A stretch of DNA of 64,000 nt from Gnetum montanum (lineage: Eukaryota; Streptophyta; Gnetopsida; Gnetales; Gnetaceae): NCBI GenBank assembly GCA_015680685.1, contig MNCI01024031.1:1-64000 (forward strand), in the 5' to 3' direction. The position numbers were made by a program, and so were the translations under genes. The notes beneath the pieces are model-generated. The model made no database searches. It had not been told where the DNA came from and saw nothing but the letters and a program-made list of their open reading frames with translations. Positions within the stretch are counted from its first letter, which is position 1. Each line of letters starts with the position of its first letter. Positions 9,760 to 21,190 of the stretch are shown here, piece by piece.

Positions 9760-10500
9760 ATTCGTGCATTATCTATAGTAATTCCTTCCTGACATATTAC
9801 ATGACCTAGCAAACTTCTAGACTTAACCCCAAAAGTACATTTCTTAGGGTTTAATAAAATATAATACTCATGACATTTGTTAAAAATTTGTTGGAGATGA
9901 CTGATATGATCTTCCTTCCTTTTTGATTAGATAGTGATATCATCTAAATAAACCACAACGAACTTGCCTATCAAATTTTTAAATGTTAAGTCCATTGCAC
10001 TTTGGAAAGTGGCTCTAACATTTGATAATCTGAATGACATTATTTTGTATGCAAATGTCACCCATTTGGTGATCAATGTTGTTTTATATATGTCACCCTT
10101 ATCTACCATAATCTAATTATAACTTGAAAATCCATCTAAGAAGGAGTATACTTGACATCCTAATACTTTGATCAACATTTCATCAATTCTAGGGAGTGGG
10201 TACTTATCTTTTTTAGATGCTTCATTCAAATTTTTGAAATTCATATAAAGCCTAATATTGCCATTCTTCTTTCTTACTGAAATGAGATTAGCAAGCCATG
10301 TCAAATATCAGACTAGATATATGATTTGGACTTGTAATAACTTCTTAATCTTAGCTTCCATATCTAGCTCAAATAGTGGATTAAATTTCCTTTGCTTTTG
10401 CTTAATCACTTTACAACCATCTATTAAAGAAATTTTATGTGTCAACACATTAGGTTTAAAAGCTTTAAGATCATCATAAGACTAGGCGAAATTCTTTAGA
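9760..10500 (-). pseudogene. pol: Element E reverse transcriptase
   Basis: Recognisable RT: VRKKNGNIRLYMNFKNLN, PLPRIDEML, YSFLDGFSSYN, then the active-site block VVVYLDDITI at 9927-9960. Two open pieces (10304-10113 and 10109-9927) are separated by a stop and the ends are frameshifted. The YLDD box is intact. The domain start near 10500 reads like the YDDL/HKI segment that precedes RT in Tat elements. Confidence 0.88.
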
Positions 10501-10889
10501 TTATTCTTTAATAGTAATAAAAAATTTTTCTTGGAAACTTAATTATCTTCCTTTGTGACATTTAACATTTGTGGTATCTTAGTTGATCCAAGATTCACTA
10601 CTTCATAAGTTTGATCTTCAGAATTCTGTATATCCTTTCTTGTGAACTGATTTTTACTAAACTCATGTTCATAAGCAATCACCTCTTTGGGAATCAAATA
10701 ATACTTTGAACTTGACATTGTTTTTGGTGTGATCTAACTTTTGAATTCTTAGTTATTTGTCATAAACTTGAGTACTTGATCATCATCTTTAAATACTTGT
10801 AAATATCTTATATTATTTGGTACTGATGGGTGATGTTCATTCTAAATTGTTTACCCCTCATAATTTTCTATTCCTTTCACATCTAATGT

Positions 10890-11450
10890 TGAAGTTGATT
10901 TTGCTAAATCATCTACTATATAGTTATCTTTTCTACCTATATATTCCATTTGATAGTGATGAAATTAACCCAACATTTTGCAGAAAAGTTGTTTATATGG
11001 TCACAAGAATGAGCTTTTGACTACACAATTTCCTTTGACTTTCTCACAAATCAATCTTAAATCTCCTTTTATGACAATTTCCTTAATCCCCATTTCCAAT
11101 GCTACTTTAATTTCAATACTTAAAGCTTCATATTTGGCCTTGTTATTCGTACAAAGGAGAGATAGACAAATTGCATGGAATATTTTTGGAGAATTATCTT
11201 TTACTAAAACTACTCCACCTCCTACACATTTAGAGTTAAAAGACCCCATCAAAATATAATTCCCATTTGCTCTCATCTTGAACTTTCTCTTTTTTCATGT
11301 TATAAATTTCTTGAAGTGTGCAAATTTTGGATTCAAAAGAGCTTGTTTCAATAGCCTTGTTCTTTCCATTTGAAGTAATGTTTTCCAACATCAAAGGTTC
11401 ACTATATATGTAGATCTGATTTGATTCCCCTTTCCAAGATATCCACATAT
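10890..11450 (-). pseudogene. pol: Element E archaeal-type RNase H, located upstream of RT
   Basis: A second RNase H of the archaeal type (aRNH) as found in Tat/Ogre elements. The minus strand reads WELYFDG at about 11250 (first catalytic D). After a frame change it gives GGGVVLV, CTNNKAKYEAL (the glutamate helix, its first acidic position now K), GIKEIVIKGDL (catalytic D) and a C-terminal tail ending DDLAKS. In Tat elements known to me this domain comes after RT and ordinary RNase H. Here it lies between protease and RT, and ordinary RNase H is in its usual place. The match is strong at motif level; the position is directly seen. Confidence 0.8.
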
Positions 11451-11479
11451 GTGAATAATATATTGATATGTAACCTAAG

Positions 11480-11800
11480 AAATTCTTACTTCAACTTCTA
11501 CTTAACAAAAGGCTATATGAATCCAATATATTTGCTACTTGAATAGTTACTCTACTTTTTATACAAGGTTCAAAATCAATTTCTAATGGAACATTGGGTA
11601 ATTGATCCACAATCTTCACTCTACTCTTTGTCCACTTGAACAATCATTTTATTTGATTTTTTGGGAGTTAAACCAAGTTTTTTTTATATAGACAATGATA
11701 TGATAGTAGATGTAGCTCCAGAATCAACTAAACAATTATGAAGATATTTGTTCCTTAACTTCATTGTCGAAAGAAAAGGAGGTGCTTCCTTATCAGGAGT
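11480..11800 (-). pseudogene. pol: Element E protease
   Basis: Aspartic protease that would cut the Gag-Pol polyprotein. The minus strand shows NCLVDSGATSTII at about 11746-11708, the retropepsin active-site loop D-S-G-A. Element F has the same block (NCLMDSGATVSVM). Downstream the frame is broken by stops. Just upstream (11830-11877) a 24 bp segment is duplicated in tandem. Confidence 0.75.
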
Positions 11801-11829
11801 ATAATCATAACTAGTTTTTATTGTATTAT

Positions 11830-11877
11830 CCATGTTGGATACATAGTTTAATTCCATGTTGGATACATAGTTTAATT
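11830..11877. repeat. 24 bp direct duplication in element E
   Basis: The segment beginning CCATGTTGGATACATAG occurs twice back to back. It is a small local duplication just upstream of the protease and keeps the reading frame (24 bp). Confidence 0.8.
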
Positions 11878-12099
11878 TTCATTCTCCAACTCTTCTTTTT
11901 GCTTTAATAAGCTCTAAAGCTTTTCTTTGCTGATCTCCTATCTATAATAATTGGTATATGCTAATGCTGGCCTTGACATGTTTATGATCCTTAATCAAAT
12001 TATATTCTCCATCTCCATAAAAGCATAGTTTCTTCATCCATCTATTAAGAGTTTGATTTTTAGTGCTTTGCTCTACTTGATCTTCTTTATTTTTATTTT

Positions 12100-13495
12100 T
12101 CTATCTTCTACTTGGTTCAAAAACCTTCCTCTTAGTGGATGGATCAAACGCAATCTTTGGAGGCCTGGAAGTAGTTAATCGTTCTTTTGTTCGCAGATTA
12201 TAGCCATTTTCTTCATTGTTATTACACTCTTCATCTAATGATATATCCTCTTCAAAACTTGATAAGGAAGAGGTATCACTAGATCCATTGTTAGAAGATT
12301 TACTTGCATAATGAATACTAGATAGCTCATTATCTGATTTAATATCAAGGAAGTTAGACATAACAAGATCACTTTCATCCTTGTCTTCTATTAACTTAGT
12401 ATCTTGATGCTTATACTTTCTATTTTTCTTTTCTTCTTTGATTTTAACTTCTGCCAAATCTTTTTCTAGTTTCACTATCCTTTTTCAAATTCTTTGCTTT
12501 CTAATTCTTGTTCTATATTAATATGAGATGGCCTAGGTAATGCCTTAAGTTGATCTTGCACAAGAACCATCATTTTCTCTCCTCTTTTTTCAGTTGTGAT
12601 AATTTCTTCATTATTCAAGTTTAGTTGTCACTTTAATTATATAGCTTCACTATAGTAGTTATTCAATGTTAGAAAGTTTGGAGTTCTCCTTTTAGATTGA
12701 AATATTAGGATTCATAACCTTAAGATAAGTATCTTTATGAACTTCATCTAATGGTTTATATTATCTTTGAAAGAGCCCACGAGTTTGTTGAAAGTTGATG
12801 TTGAAATCTCTAATTGACTCTTTAACTCCTTGCTTAGCTTGTACTAGCCCACAGTATAATTGTTGTTGATCTAATTGATTACCAAACTAGGCCAAGAAAA
12901 GACTTTTCATATCATCCCAACTTATGATACTGTTGTTTGGCAAGTTCAAATACCAAATTTGAGCTGTATCCTTTAATTTGCTACAAACAACGTGCAAGCT
13001 TGGTCTTGGTGTTGAACATTTGCATGAGCCAAAGCTAACTTGAATAAGTGAATTTATTCTTTAGCTAAGTAAAATTTTCTAGGAATAAAAGGATTAGGCA
13101 AATATTTGTAAACTGCCTTAGGAATATCATTGTAGTTTTGAAATCCTAATGGTGTAACTCTTTGCCAAGGATTAACTGGCTTTATTCCTTTTGATTATTG
13201 AACTCGTATATTTCTTCAGCCTTCTCTTATAGACAAATAAATTGGACAGAAGAGGTGATCTCTTTATCTTTCTAGTTTTTACTCCACTACTTGTTCCAAA
13301 CTCAAGAACCTTTTTCTATTCTTCTTTGGATGAATAATCAATCTTATAATTAGAAAATTCTAAATCTTCTAAAGCGCCAGTTTGTTTGATCATTAACTCA
13401 AAATACTAGCTAATTCTTTCAAGCTCTCCTAGCAACAAAAAGAATTGTTGTTGTGCTGGGACTATCAATCTCTTTGTAATGAACTTAGGTAACAA
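12100..13495 (-). pseudogene. gag: Element E gag
   Basis: Gag of element E, badly broken. Near 12990-12890 the minus strand reads AQIWYLNLPNNSIISW, the retrotransposon gag core motif, and QGVKESIRDF follows. The best open piece is 12475-12101 (124 codons), a low-complexity, acidic, serine-rich tail. No CCHC zinc knuckle is visible. The start region near 13480 (PAQQQFF) lies about 50 bases inside the LTR edge, so the leader is short. Confidence 0.65.
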
Positions 13496-13503
13496 ATGTT
13501 CTA

Positions 13504-13523
13504 CCCTCCTTCTAATGCTAAAA
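13504..13523 (-). promoter_or_regulatory. Primer-binding site of element E
   Basis: On the minus strand, TTTTAGCATTAGAAGGAGGG follows the 5' LTR. It corresponds to TTTTGGCGCTAGAAGGAGGG, present at the same place in element F (28180-28199), with CpG-type decay. The shared site supports the E/F relationship. I cannot name the tRNA with confidence. Confidence 0.65.
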
Positions 13524-13527
13524 GAAC

Positions 13528-16196
13528 TTTTGGTAGCTATTTGGGATCGCCAATGCTTGGGTGCCTCTAGTCTCGCAGCTTTGGGATCATAGGGGATGTA
13601 AAGGTATTCTTCGAATAGGGTTTAGGTGCTTATTGGTATTCTAGAAACACCAAGGCCCAGATACCTCTAAATAAACTCAGTGATTATAAAATGAACTAAT
13701 CATGAGTATTTGTTTGCTGTTATGAATGTTGAAATGTTTGGGTTTGTGAATGAAAATGTAATTGGCTATCATAAAAGAAATTCAGCTAGCTTTGTCAAAT
13801 ACTGTGAGTTGTTGTAGATTCCTATTTTGTCAAATCACTTACTCTACATAGTTCGTATAGTACATTACTTGAAATAAATAACATTTCACAAAAATACTTG
13901 AGCATAATTCTACCAATCTACTTCTAATTTTCCCTAGAGAGAAAGTTCCACAAGAAAACTAGAAATAGAGCAAGATTCAATGGATTTTAGAAAAAGAAAA
14001 TAAGAGAAACCAAATTTGGGTGAAATGTCAAACATTTAAGTGAGATAAATTGACATGAAGAAACACTTCGTAATAAAACTATTTCAATTCAATCTATTAC
14101 AAATCATTCAAACCCTCTGAGCTTAATCAATAATTTCATAAAAGAAACTCTTATTTAACTACCAAAATGCTTTGTAAATGAAAAAATACAAGCTTCTATT
14201 TGGCTAGTTAATATTGGTTAAGAATTGCAAATAATAGAACTTCTAGAAAAATTTGACAATTTAAAGATTGAAATAGTAAGGTGATAAAATTTAAAATAAA
14301 TAAAGTTATTTTAGTCATTGCAAAGTATCAAATATTTTGTTGATTTCCTAAACTCAAATAAGAAATTTTTATAAGACATTACTATTAAATTGCTCAAGAT
14401 ACTTTTATAATATAACATAAGCTCTTATGTGGCAAACCTAATAGAACTCTAATATTGCGCAAAAATAGAGCTACAAAGGCAATGTAGAAAATCCTAAAAT
14501 TAAATGTCAAGCAGGATATTATCTAAACCATTAGTAAGTAACTAAAACAAAATGGGAAGAAATGAACTCATAGGATTAAAACAAAGTAGCTAAGTTGATG
14601 TCTTTAGCAAGCCATGCTTTACAATCTTCAATATTCTTTTAGGTATCTTTCTCCATCTCCAAATTCTACCTTTGATGCCCTTTTTATAGTGGCCTTAGGG
14701 TAGTTACAATAATCATGAGAAGTTAAGGGTGTTACAAATATCTAGGGGATTAATTCATAACCACCCTAAGAAGTTATAACTTCCATGAGAAATTTAAGCC
14801 ATAGTTGGCAAGTGTCTTGCCCAATAACTAACTTATAAATCTTTTATTTTATTTTTCTTAATATTCTTGAGGCTTAATCTTTAATATGAGCTCACCATTT
14901 TTGGCACATCAACCCTTATAATATATCTTCCTATGGGGCAAAACATAATTTAAGCCTTTAAATTAGGGACAACTCTAATTCAAGGTGCCTTTTTCAATTT
15001 TAGGTCATTCGAATACAAATGATAGCCAATCTATGGTTAATTACATATGTTTCCTTAATCTGAACTTCATTTTTCAAATTTAATTATTTTATTTTATTCT
15101 TCTACTTTTTTAGATCATGGTTTTATTTTATGATTATTTTTTGGTCATTTTATAACTCAATACCAAAACCTTAATAAAAAAGTATGGAATGTAAAACCAT
15201 AATATCGTGGAAAAAAATCACAAGTGTAAAATGCAATAGTAAACATGGCCAAATTGCCAACATGCAACCATGATGTGTTTGCCACATAGTCCATTAACGT
15301 CGCATGCCTCTATAGGGTACCGACCAATTTTTTGTAACTTCATCTTTGCCTTCATTATCAGTCTATTGAGAAACTAGCATACAACAACGTGGTAGAGCTT
15401 GTCCAAGGTAAGTATCATAGGGGTTCCAAGGGCTTTTCTATCAAGGGATCCATGGATGAAGGATCCATGGATGAAGGAACTCTGTAGCTACGGATTCCTT
15501 ACAAACATGTGATTGCTGACAGCCGTGAATGCCATGAATTTGGAAGCATTAATTCTCAGATGAGTTTGGTGCTTCATAGAATGATCCTTGTGGCCTATTC
15601 TGTTAAACTTGTTGAAATTCGTGCTTCGATGTACACAACCATTACAACTCTAACACCAAATCTGTTGCACATATGAGCCACATCCAGATCACTAAGGCCT
15701 TGGATGCCAATATTACTTCTTAAGGATGTGAGGGTTTAATCTTGGAGGTTAGCAGATCCAAGATGATGACATCATTGGAATCCATTTGTTAAGGTTTTGG
15801 AGCTTGAATCAGCACTAGGTGCCATACTGTGGTTGTTGATTTTTTTTCTTGAACATCCTGTTCAACAACACATGATAAATTTAATATTTTAATGGTCACA
15901 CCATTTTGGGAATTTTAGAACTTGATTGGTGAACTCTCTAAGCTTATCAATTTTCCAATTAAAATATAACTTGCCTTGGTTAGATATATCCCTCATGTAA
16001 AATCGATATTATCCTCCATGTTGCTTTGATATTTTAATTAAATCACCTTCAAAATCTTTTCCTTGTCTAAGGTATTTGGTAGGCTAGCTTCAAAAAAATG
16101 TTTTTTTTAGAAAACCAATGTAGCATAACTCTATCAACTTCTCAAAGCCTATCAAGAACCATCATTGCTCCATAAAAATGTTAAAATGTGCCAACA
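13528..16196 (-). repeat. 5' LTR of element E (2.7 kb)
   Basis: Direct copy of 2819-5628. The outer end is CCAACA at 16196; the inner end reads TTTTGG instead of TGTTGG. TATA box (minus) at 14688-14682. U3 is about 14690-16196. An 18 bp segment is duplicated near 15450-15480 (ATGGATGAAGGATCC), inside the antisense ORF copy. Confidence 0.9.
15242..15723 (+). pseudogene. Antisense ORF in U3 of element E, 5' LTR copy
   Basis: Second copy of the frame described at 4514-5520, with about 150 bp deleted between NFL and SIEKLAYNN. It reads NMAKLPTCNHDVFAT, then KLAYNNVVELVQGKYHRGS, IPYKHVIA and NSQMSLVL. It keeps glutamine or arginine codons where the 3' LTR copy has stops, and has its own private stop (TAG in the codon after FAT, another before LRIPYKH). 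One extra base near 15635 shifts the frame locally. After 15720 the stops are shared with the other copy. Gene family not recognised. Confidence 0.45.
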
Positions 16197-16201
16197 ATAA
16201 T
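16197..16201. repeat. Target-site duplication of element E, right copy (ATAAT)
   Basis: Perfect match to 2814-2818. Confidence 0.9.
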
Positions 16202-17200
16202 GCCTTTACATCCTTAAGTAAGGAACTATAGCAAATGTTTTTTCCTCATATACTAGCCATTCCTGTTTCACCTGAGTCAAGTTTTAAGATTTATAAGAAA
16301 AAATGTGTTCTTCTTGAAGCAACACTTGACCAATGGAATTTTCATTTACATATGTATGAAATTTGAAGAATTTTGAAAAATCAAGCAAAGTGAGTACAAG
16401 ATGAGAACTAAGAGCCTTCTTAATTCTTTCAAAAGTGAGCTAACAGTAAGGGATCTCTTTCTTTTATAAGTTACTGAAGGAACAACTATGTAAGAAAACC
16501 TCTTGATAAACCATTGATAGAAGGTGGTCAAACCCATAAATTGATGGATTTTATGAGCAATGATAAGACTAAGCCACTCATGGATAACTTCTACTTTCTT
16601 AGGATTCAACTTAATTTAATCATCTCCCACAATATGGTTAAGGAACTTAAGTTCCTCTTGAGTAAATTAACATTTTTCCTTCTTCACATACAATTGATTC
16701 TATCTCAATTTCTCAAATATCATTTGCAAATGCAAAACATGATCCTCTAGATTTTAACTATATACCAAGATATCAACAAGCTAGACCATTACAAATTTAT
16801 CAAGAAAAGGCTGAAAAATCTCATTCATGAGAGTGCAAAATGTTGTTAGAACATTACAAACACTAAAGGACTTTACAGTCCATTCATAAAAACTATATCT
16901 TGTAACACAAGTTATCTTCTCTACATCACCTTCTATGATATAGATTTAATAATAACCCTATTGTAGGGTTAACTAGGTAAAATAGCAAGTCCTAGCCAAT
17001 TTATTAAACAAATTTGATATCTAGGATAGTGAATACTTGTTCAACAACATATAATCACAATAAAATTGTAAGGTTCCATCTTTCCTAGCAACAAATAGCA
17101 CAAGAGAACCAAAGGGATAATTTTAAGCTCTTAAGCTAGCATTTAAACTATTCTAGCTTTGGTCCAATTAAACAATATGGTCTCTAAATAGGAGGTGTGG
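16202..17200 (-). pseudogene. pol: Element G (chromovirus) RT and first part of RNase H
   Basis: The minus strand reads, in order, a decayed YLDDILVYS box (LVDILVYS near 16770), NPKKVEVIHEW and GLTTFYQWFIKRFS (16609-16480), LLTFERIKKALSSHLVL, then the RNase H motifs VNENSIGQVLLQE and EWLVYEEKTFAIV. This motif wording is that of chromoviruses. The frame stops at 16202 because E is inserted; it resumes at 2813. Upstream of the YLDD box RT is too degenerate to delimit. Confidence 0.78.
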
Positions 17201-17389
17201 TTCTAAGCTCTAAGTCTATCTTATGATTCATTTCTCATGATAGGGTAAGTTTCTAGGAAGTGTAGGTGGCATAACATCTTATTAGCATTCAAGCACCCTT
17301 TCAACCAATGAATCTACATTTGGACTAAGATCATTTGCCTTTGCAGAGTCTTTAGTCAAAATGGCCATGTACAATTTGCATGTAGGGCC

Positions 17390-17815
17390 CTTAACTAGAT
17401 GTTTCATCATCATTAATGAGACAATTTAAGAATAAAAGTCTAGCCTTCCTCAATTGGGCATCATAAATCTTGACTAAACAAGAAGAATCCTTATAATAAA
17501 TAAGAGTAAAATCCAAGTGAGTTGTAGTATAGACCTTTTCCTTGTGGAGGAATTCATATCCCAGAATCACTTCAAGAGAATCCACATCTAGAATTAAATA
17601 ATTGAAGATTCAACATTAGGAATCCACCTAAGTTAGCACATTACAAATTACACTTGGATATCTAAAAGGATGGAATTTAGCAAGCTTACATGAAACCTTT
17701 ATTGGCTTCATTGCTAACTATAATTCTTGTATCATAGTAGGAGTCATATTACAAGAACTAGTTCCATTATCAACCAAATCATTAATTTGTCCTAATTCCA
17801 CAGTAATTGGTACCA
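17390..17815 (-). pseudogene. pol: Element G protease
   Basis: The minus strand shows the active-site region as LVDNGTSSCNM near 17770 (the usual S of DSGA/T reads N) and, downstream, the family hallmark MDSLEVILGYEFL at 17585-17547. Order and spacing match a chromovirus retropepsin. Several stops are present. Confidence 0.72.
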
Positions 17816-17869
17816 GTCAAATCTAATGCAAATTATTATAGGCTTTATTCTGAGAGTTGAAGGCCTCAA

Positions 17870-19225
17870 CAATCTAAGTAACTAGTTCAAATAATTGAAG
17901 CATTACTAATAATCTCTTCAAGTCTCCAAAGATAATGTCCTTTATGATATGGAGGATAGAATCAGGATAATAATCCAAAGCCATCAATTGCTTAGAAGAG
18001 AACCGATTCTTTCTTTTATCTATCTTTCTTGTACTAAGAGATTAATTTCTAGCAAAATGATTTCCATGGTACATGATCTTTGAAAGATCCTTTAGAGAAT
18101 TATTACTTCTTATCACTTGGTTTTCATTTGTCCCCTAATTCTTTTCTCTTTTGTTGTGAATCATAATTGCTAGTTTGGCCTTTTGCAAAGCAATTTTCTT
18201 GAATTTTGTTTAGGTCCATTTCCTTCTTTGGTAGATCCAACATCCAATTTTTGTGAGTTGGAAGATGCCCTCTACTTCCCTTTGGTAGACCTATCCTTTT
18301 CTAGTCTTGTAGCCTTGAAATTAAAAATATATTAGTCACAACGATGGCCTCTAGTAAGGTATTAATTTCATGCCATCTCAACTCCTATTAAGTCCATGAT
18401 TAAAGGTCATTCACAAATTCAAATAATCAGCCCCAATCAAACATATTAAAAATTAGCAACATCATCTTTTAAAAGACATTAATGTACTCTTCTAGCTTGT
18501 CAAAATGTTTAAGAAATTCCTACTTCATCTTGGCAACCAATTTAGAATTTCTAGGCTAGAATTGCCTTATCAAAGTTGCTTTGCATTGATCCCAATAAAC
18601 AATTGTCTCATTTGTGATCCTATTCTTCTCAGCATGAAGAAGGCCTAGCCAAAACAACTTTTCATTACTACTCAAATACTGTAAAGCCATGGATTTCCTA
18701 TGGGCCATGAAAATTCCACTAGTTATCAAGTACATATCTAGATAATGGAGAAAGAAATCAAACTTAGCATCATTTTGGCCCCCATTGTTGATTCTAGGCT
18801 TCTTACCTTCGATGTAATCAATGACTAAGGGCTCCTTCTAGAGGCATCCAACAAAGGAGGACTTCAAAATGGCATTTTCTTTTTCTAGATTAGTCAGCTC
18901 TTAATTCACCTCAATTATGACATTCTCTAAAGTTTTTACTTGTTCAGCTAGATTATCAACTAAATATGCTTTTGCCTATGAAATCCTAGCATCAAGTCCT
19001 TGTGGCTCTCTAAAACTAAAATTCTTGCTTCAGCCATTTTAACTTGATTTTTTGTGTAGAGGTAACTCTTGCTTTGACATATTTTCATTTCCTTGAGGAC
19101 ACAATGGATCAAGTCAGTGTTCTTTGTAATTAGTTCTTCCAATGTCTCTTCCACCACCTTGACCTACTTCTAAATGTTCATCACCCACATTGGCCTAATC
19201 CTCTTCAGTCCTAACAGGCCCACCC
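17870..19225 (-). pseudogene. gag: Element G gag
   Basis: Gag of the chromovirus. A segment near 19157-18960 is leucine- and glutamate-rich and coiled-coil-like, as in chromovirus gag N-termini. Further on is the gag core: AKFDFFLHYLDMYL, then QYLSSNEKLFWLGL, WDQCKATLIRQF and FLKHFDKLEEYINVF. A lysine-rich region with a possible degenerate zinc knuckle follows. Many stops. The start is probably the ATG near 19234 (MDLGG). Confidence 0.65.
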
Positions 19226-19360
19226 AGATCCATCTATAAAATAACTTTTTTTATGCCACAAGAAATAATAATCACTGACTTGTAGAAATTAGAAATAAAA
19301 ACCCTCTGAACCAAATTTCAAATATACAAATAACTAGTTATACCAAACAGTCGAATTACT

Positions 19361-19372
19361 TCTTTGATATCA
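19361..19372 (-). promoter_or_regulatory. Probable primer-binding site of element G (initiator Met type)
   Basis: TGATATCAAAGA on the minus strand matches 9 of 12 bases of TGGTATCAGAGC, the initiator tRNA-Met site of chromoviruses. It lies about 130 bases before the gag start. The 5' LTR should begin just to the right, but I cannot find its outer end or a second copy. Confidence 0.55.
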
Positions 19373-20970
19373 TATATAATAATGTTATCCCTATAGCCCT
19401 TTAACATGTTGAATTTAACATTAGGACAAAGCTTAAGTGGGCTATTCCTCAATGATCACAAAGTCTAAAAGATAATCTAATAACTAATAAGTCAAAGTCC
19501 CAAGAGTTAGTTATCAACTTGAATGGTGTATTTAAATGTAACAATAAATAAGCCACATGAATCTAGTTAGTTTTTCCCTTACACCATTCATATGGACACT
19601 ACAAGGACTACTAGTTGAACCTTTCAACTTTATCATTGCATGTTGGTGCTTGGTATTGCACCCATATGAGGATACACAACATCTTGTAGCATGTTTCATA
19701 TTAGTACTCAAGGATAAATCCCAATGTAGAGTTGAACTATGAAACCAACCTAGACATGGTTCTATTGAGTGGAATATGAGGAAAACAATAGTTCCCCTCT
19801 ACTAATACATGCAATTGTTGTGCTAGTATGATTTTGAAGAAATAAAAATGATTTCTTGTACCCTCACGGTCCTTGAATCATGGAGAAGGTTGCATACCAT
19901 CACCAACCTTACTATCTCACTTACAAAAAGAGCTTCTAAAGTATTGTAAGCTAATACAACTTTGTATGAATGTTTATTTTCTTAGATCTAAACTTTGCCA
20001 CTTAAGATTTCATGCAATAGCTTTTCATCTATGAACCTACTTATGAAGTCCTATCAATATTGTGTGAGCACCAATAATACGTAATTCTTGAAAATATTGA
20101 GGTTGAAATATTTAGTCTTAATTACATTAATACTCATAACATCACATTGTCATTCATAATTCTCAAAGTGAGATTTTTCAAAAAGCCATATTTAAATAAT
20201 ATAGTTTGTTAAGTTAAAGTCTCCAACATTACCATGAATGATAAATTGTATTGCAATTCAATGAATGAGTTTTCAGCCTTCTTTTGATTCATTGTAAAGA
20301 AAATTACATTGTAATTTTTTAGTCTTTCTAATGCATCTTTTGAGGTTCATAGACATAACATTTAAGTACAGTAGGAAAGGTTGAAAATAACAATGTAACC
20401 TTTGCATAAAGAAATTAAACTCACAATCTATCTTTGGTAAGTGAATTGTTACACTATTATGTTGTCCTTTCATGGATAAAATTATAGACATAAAGAAGAA
20501 TTGAACCAAGCCCTCATTATTTTTATGGTCATAATATGGTAAATAAAAGAATGAAGCATACCTAAATTATGGGTGGGGGTGGACTATAGAATAAAAATAT
20601 ATTTAAATTATGAGTAGGTATGGGGAGTTTTTGAAACTAGATCTAGATGAATATATATAGTTTTTGGAATTTGATTTTTTTTTTTTTACCGAATCTAATT
20701 TTTCTTTCTTCCATTTTTCTCTAGCAAAAGTTTTTGTTCATTCGCAAAATGTAGATTTACAAGCTATTAAGAAAAAAGTTGTGATGCCTTCTTCTATTGA
20801 GGTTGATGTAAATTAGACACTTGATTTTGTTCTTTTTGATGATATATCATTCATTGGTTATTGTTCTTTCATTACAATACGTGTTTATTCAAATTTTGGA
20901 TTACCTACCTCATAATTGAAATTTCTTTTCATAGTTAAATGATGTGATGAAAAAGCATGACATTAAAGTC
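19373..20970. other. No gene seen; probably includes the 5' LTR of element G
   Basis: AT-rich sequence, only short ORFs with no recognisable domain. Part of it must be the G LTR if the primer site is right, but without a partner its end cannot be set. Confidence 0.4.
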
Positions 20971-20979
20971 CTTCATGCC

Positions 20980-21190
20980 AAGTATTATTCTAGGGTTTTT
21001 TACTTGTTGAGTTAGGAAATGCTTCAATGATGTAGAATGCCCTAGATATAGGGTCTTTTATACATAAGCATATATTGTTGATCATTTGTAAGTGGGCTTC
21101 AAATTTTAATGCCCACTTTGAAGAATATGCTAAAGTTCTATGTTTTGTTGAGTTATATAATCTTCCACTAATTTTTCATAAAGCTAAGTA
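20980..21190 (+). pseudogene. Trace of a DUF4283-like domain
   Basis: One frame reads NALDIGSFIHKHILLI, then KWASNFNAHFEEYAKV and CFVELYNLPLIFHKAK. This order (a small residue-rich strand, the W-x-x-NF turn, then V-x-x-NLPL-x-F) resembles DUF4283 domains of plant LINE-associated proteins. Stops occur nearby and no endonuclease or RT follows, so this is at best a relic. Confidence 0.3.

Larger units (their letters stand above)
2819..16196 (-). mobile_element. Element E: complete-length Tat-like Ty3/gypsy retrotransposon
   Basis: The element spans 13.4 kb on the minus strand, with LTRs at 13528-16196 (5') and 2819-5628 (3') and a perfect 5 bp target duplication ATAAT. LTR ends are TGTTGG and CCAACA, mutated at the inner edges. 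Domain order from 5' to 3' is gag, protease, archaeal-type RNase H, RT, RNase H, integrase, and an extra ORF. The archaeal-type RNase H points to the Tat/Ogre group, but in that group it normally follows the ordinary RNase H. All ORFs carry stops. The two LTRs differ at many positions by eye, so insertion is not recent. It sits inside element G and itself hosts a solo LTR. Confidence 0.9.
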
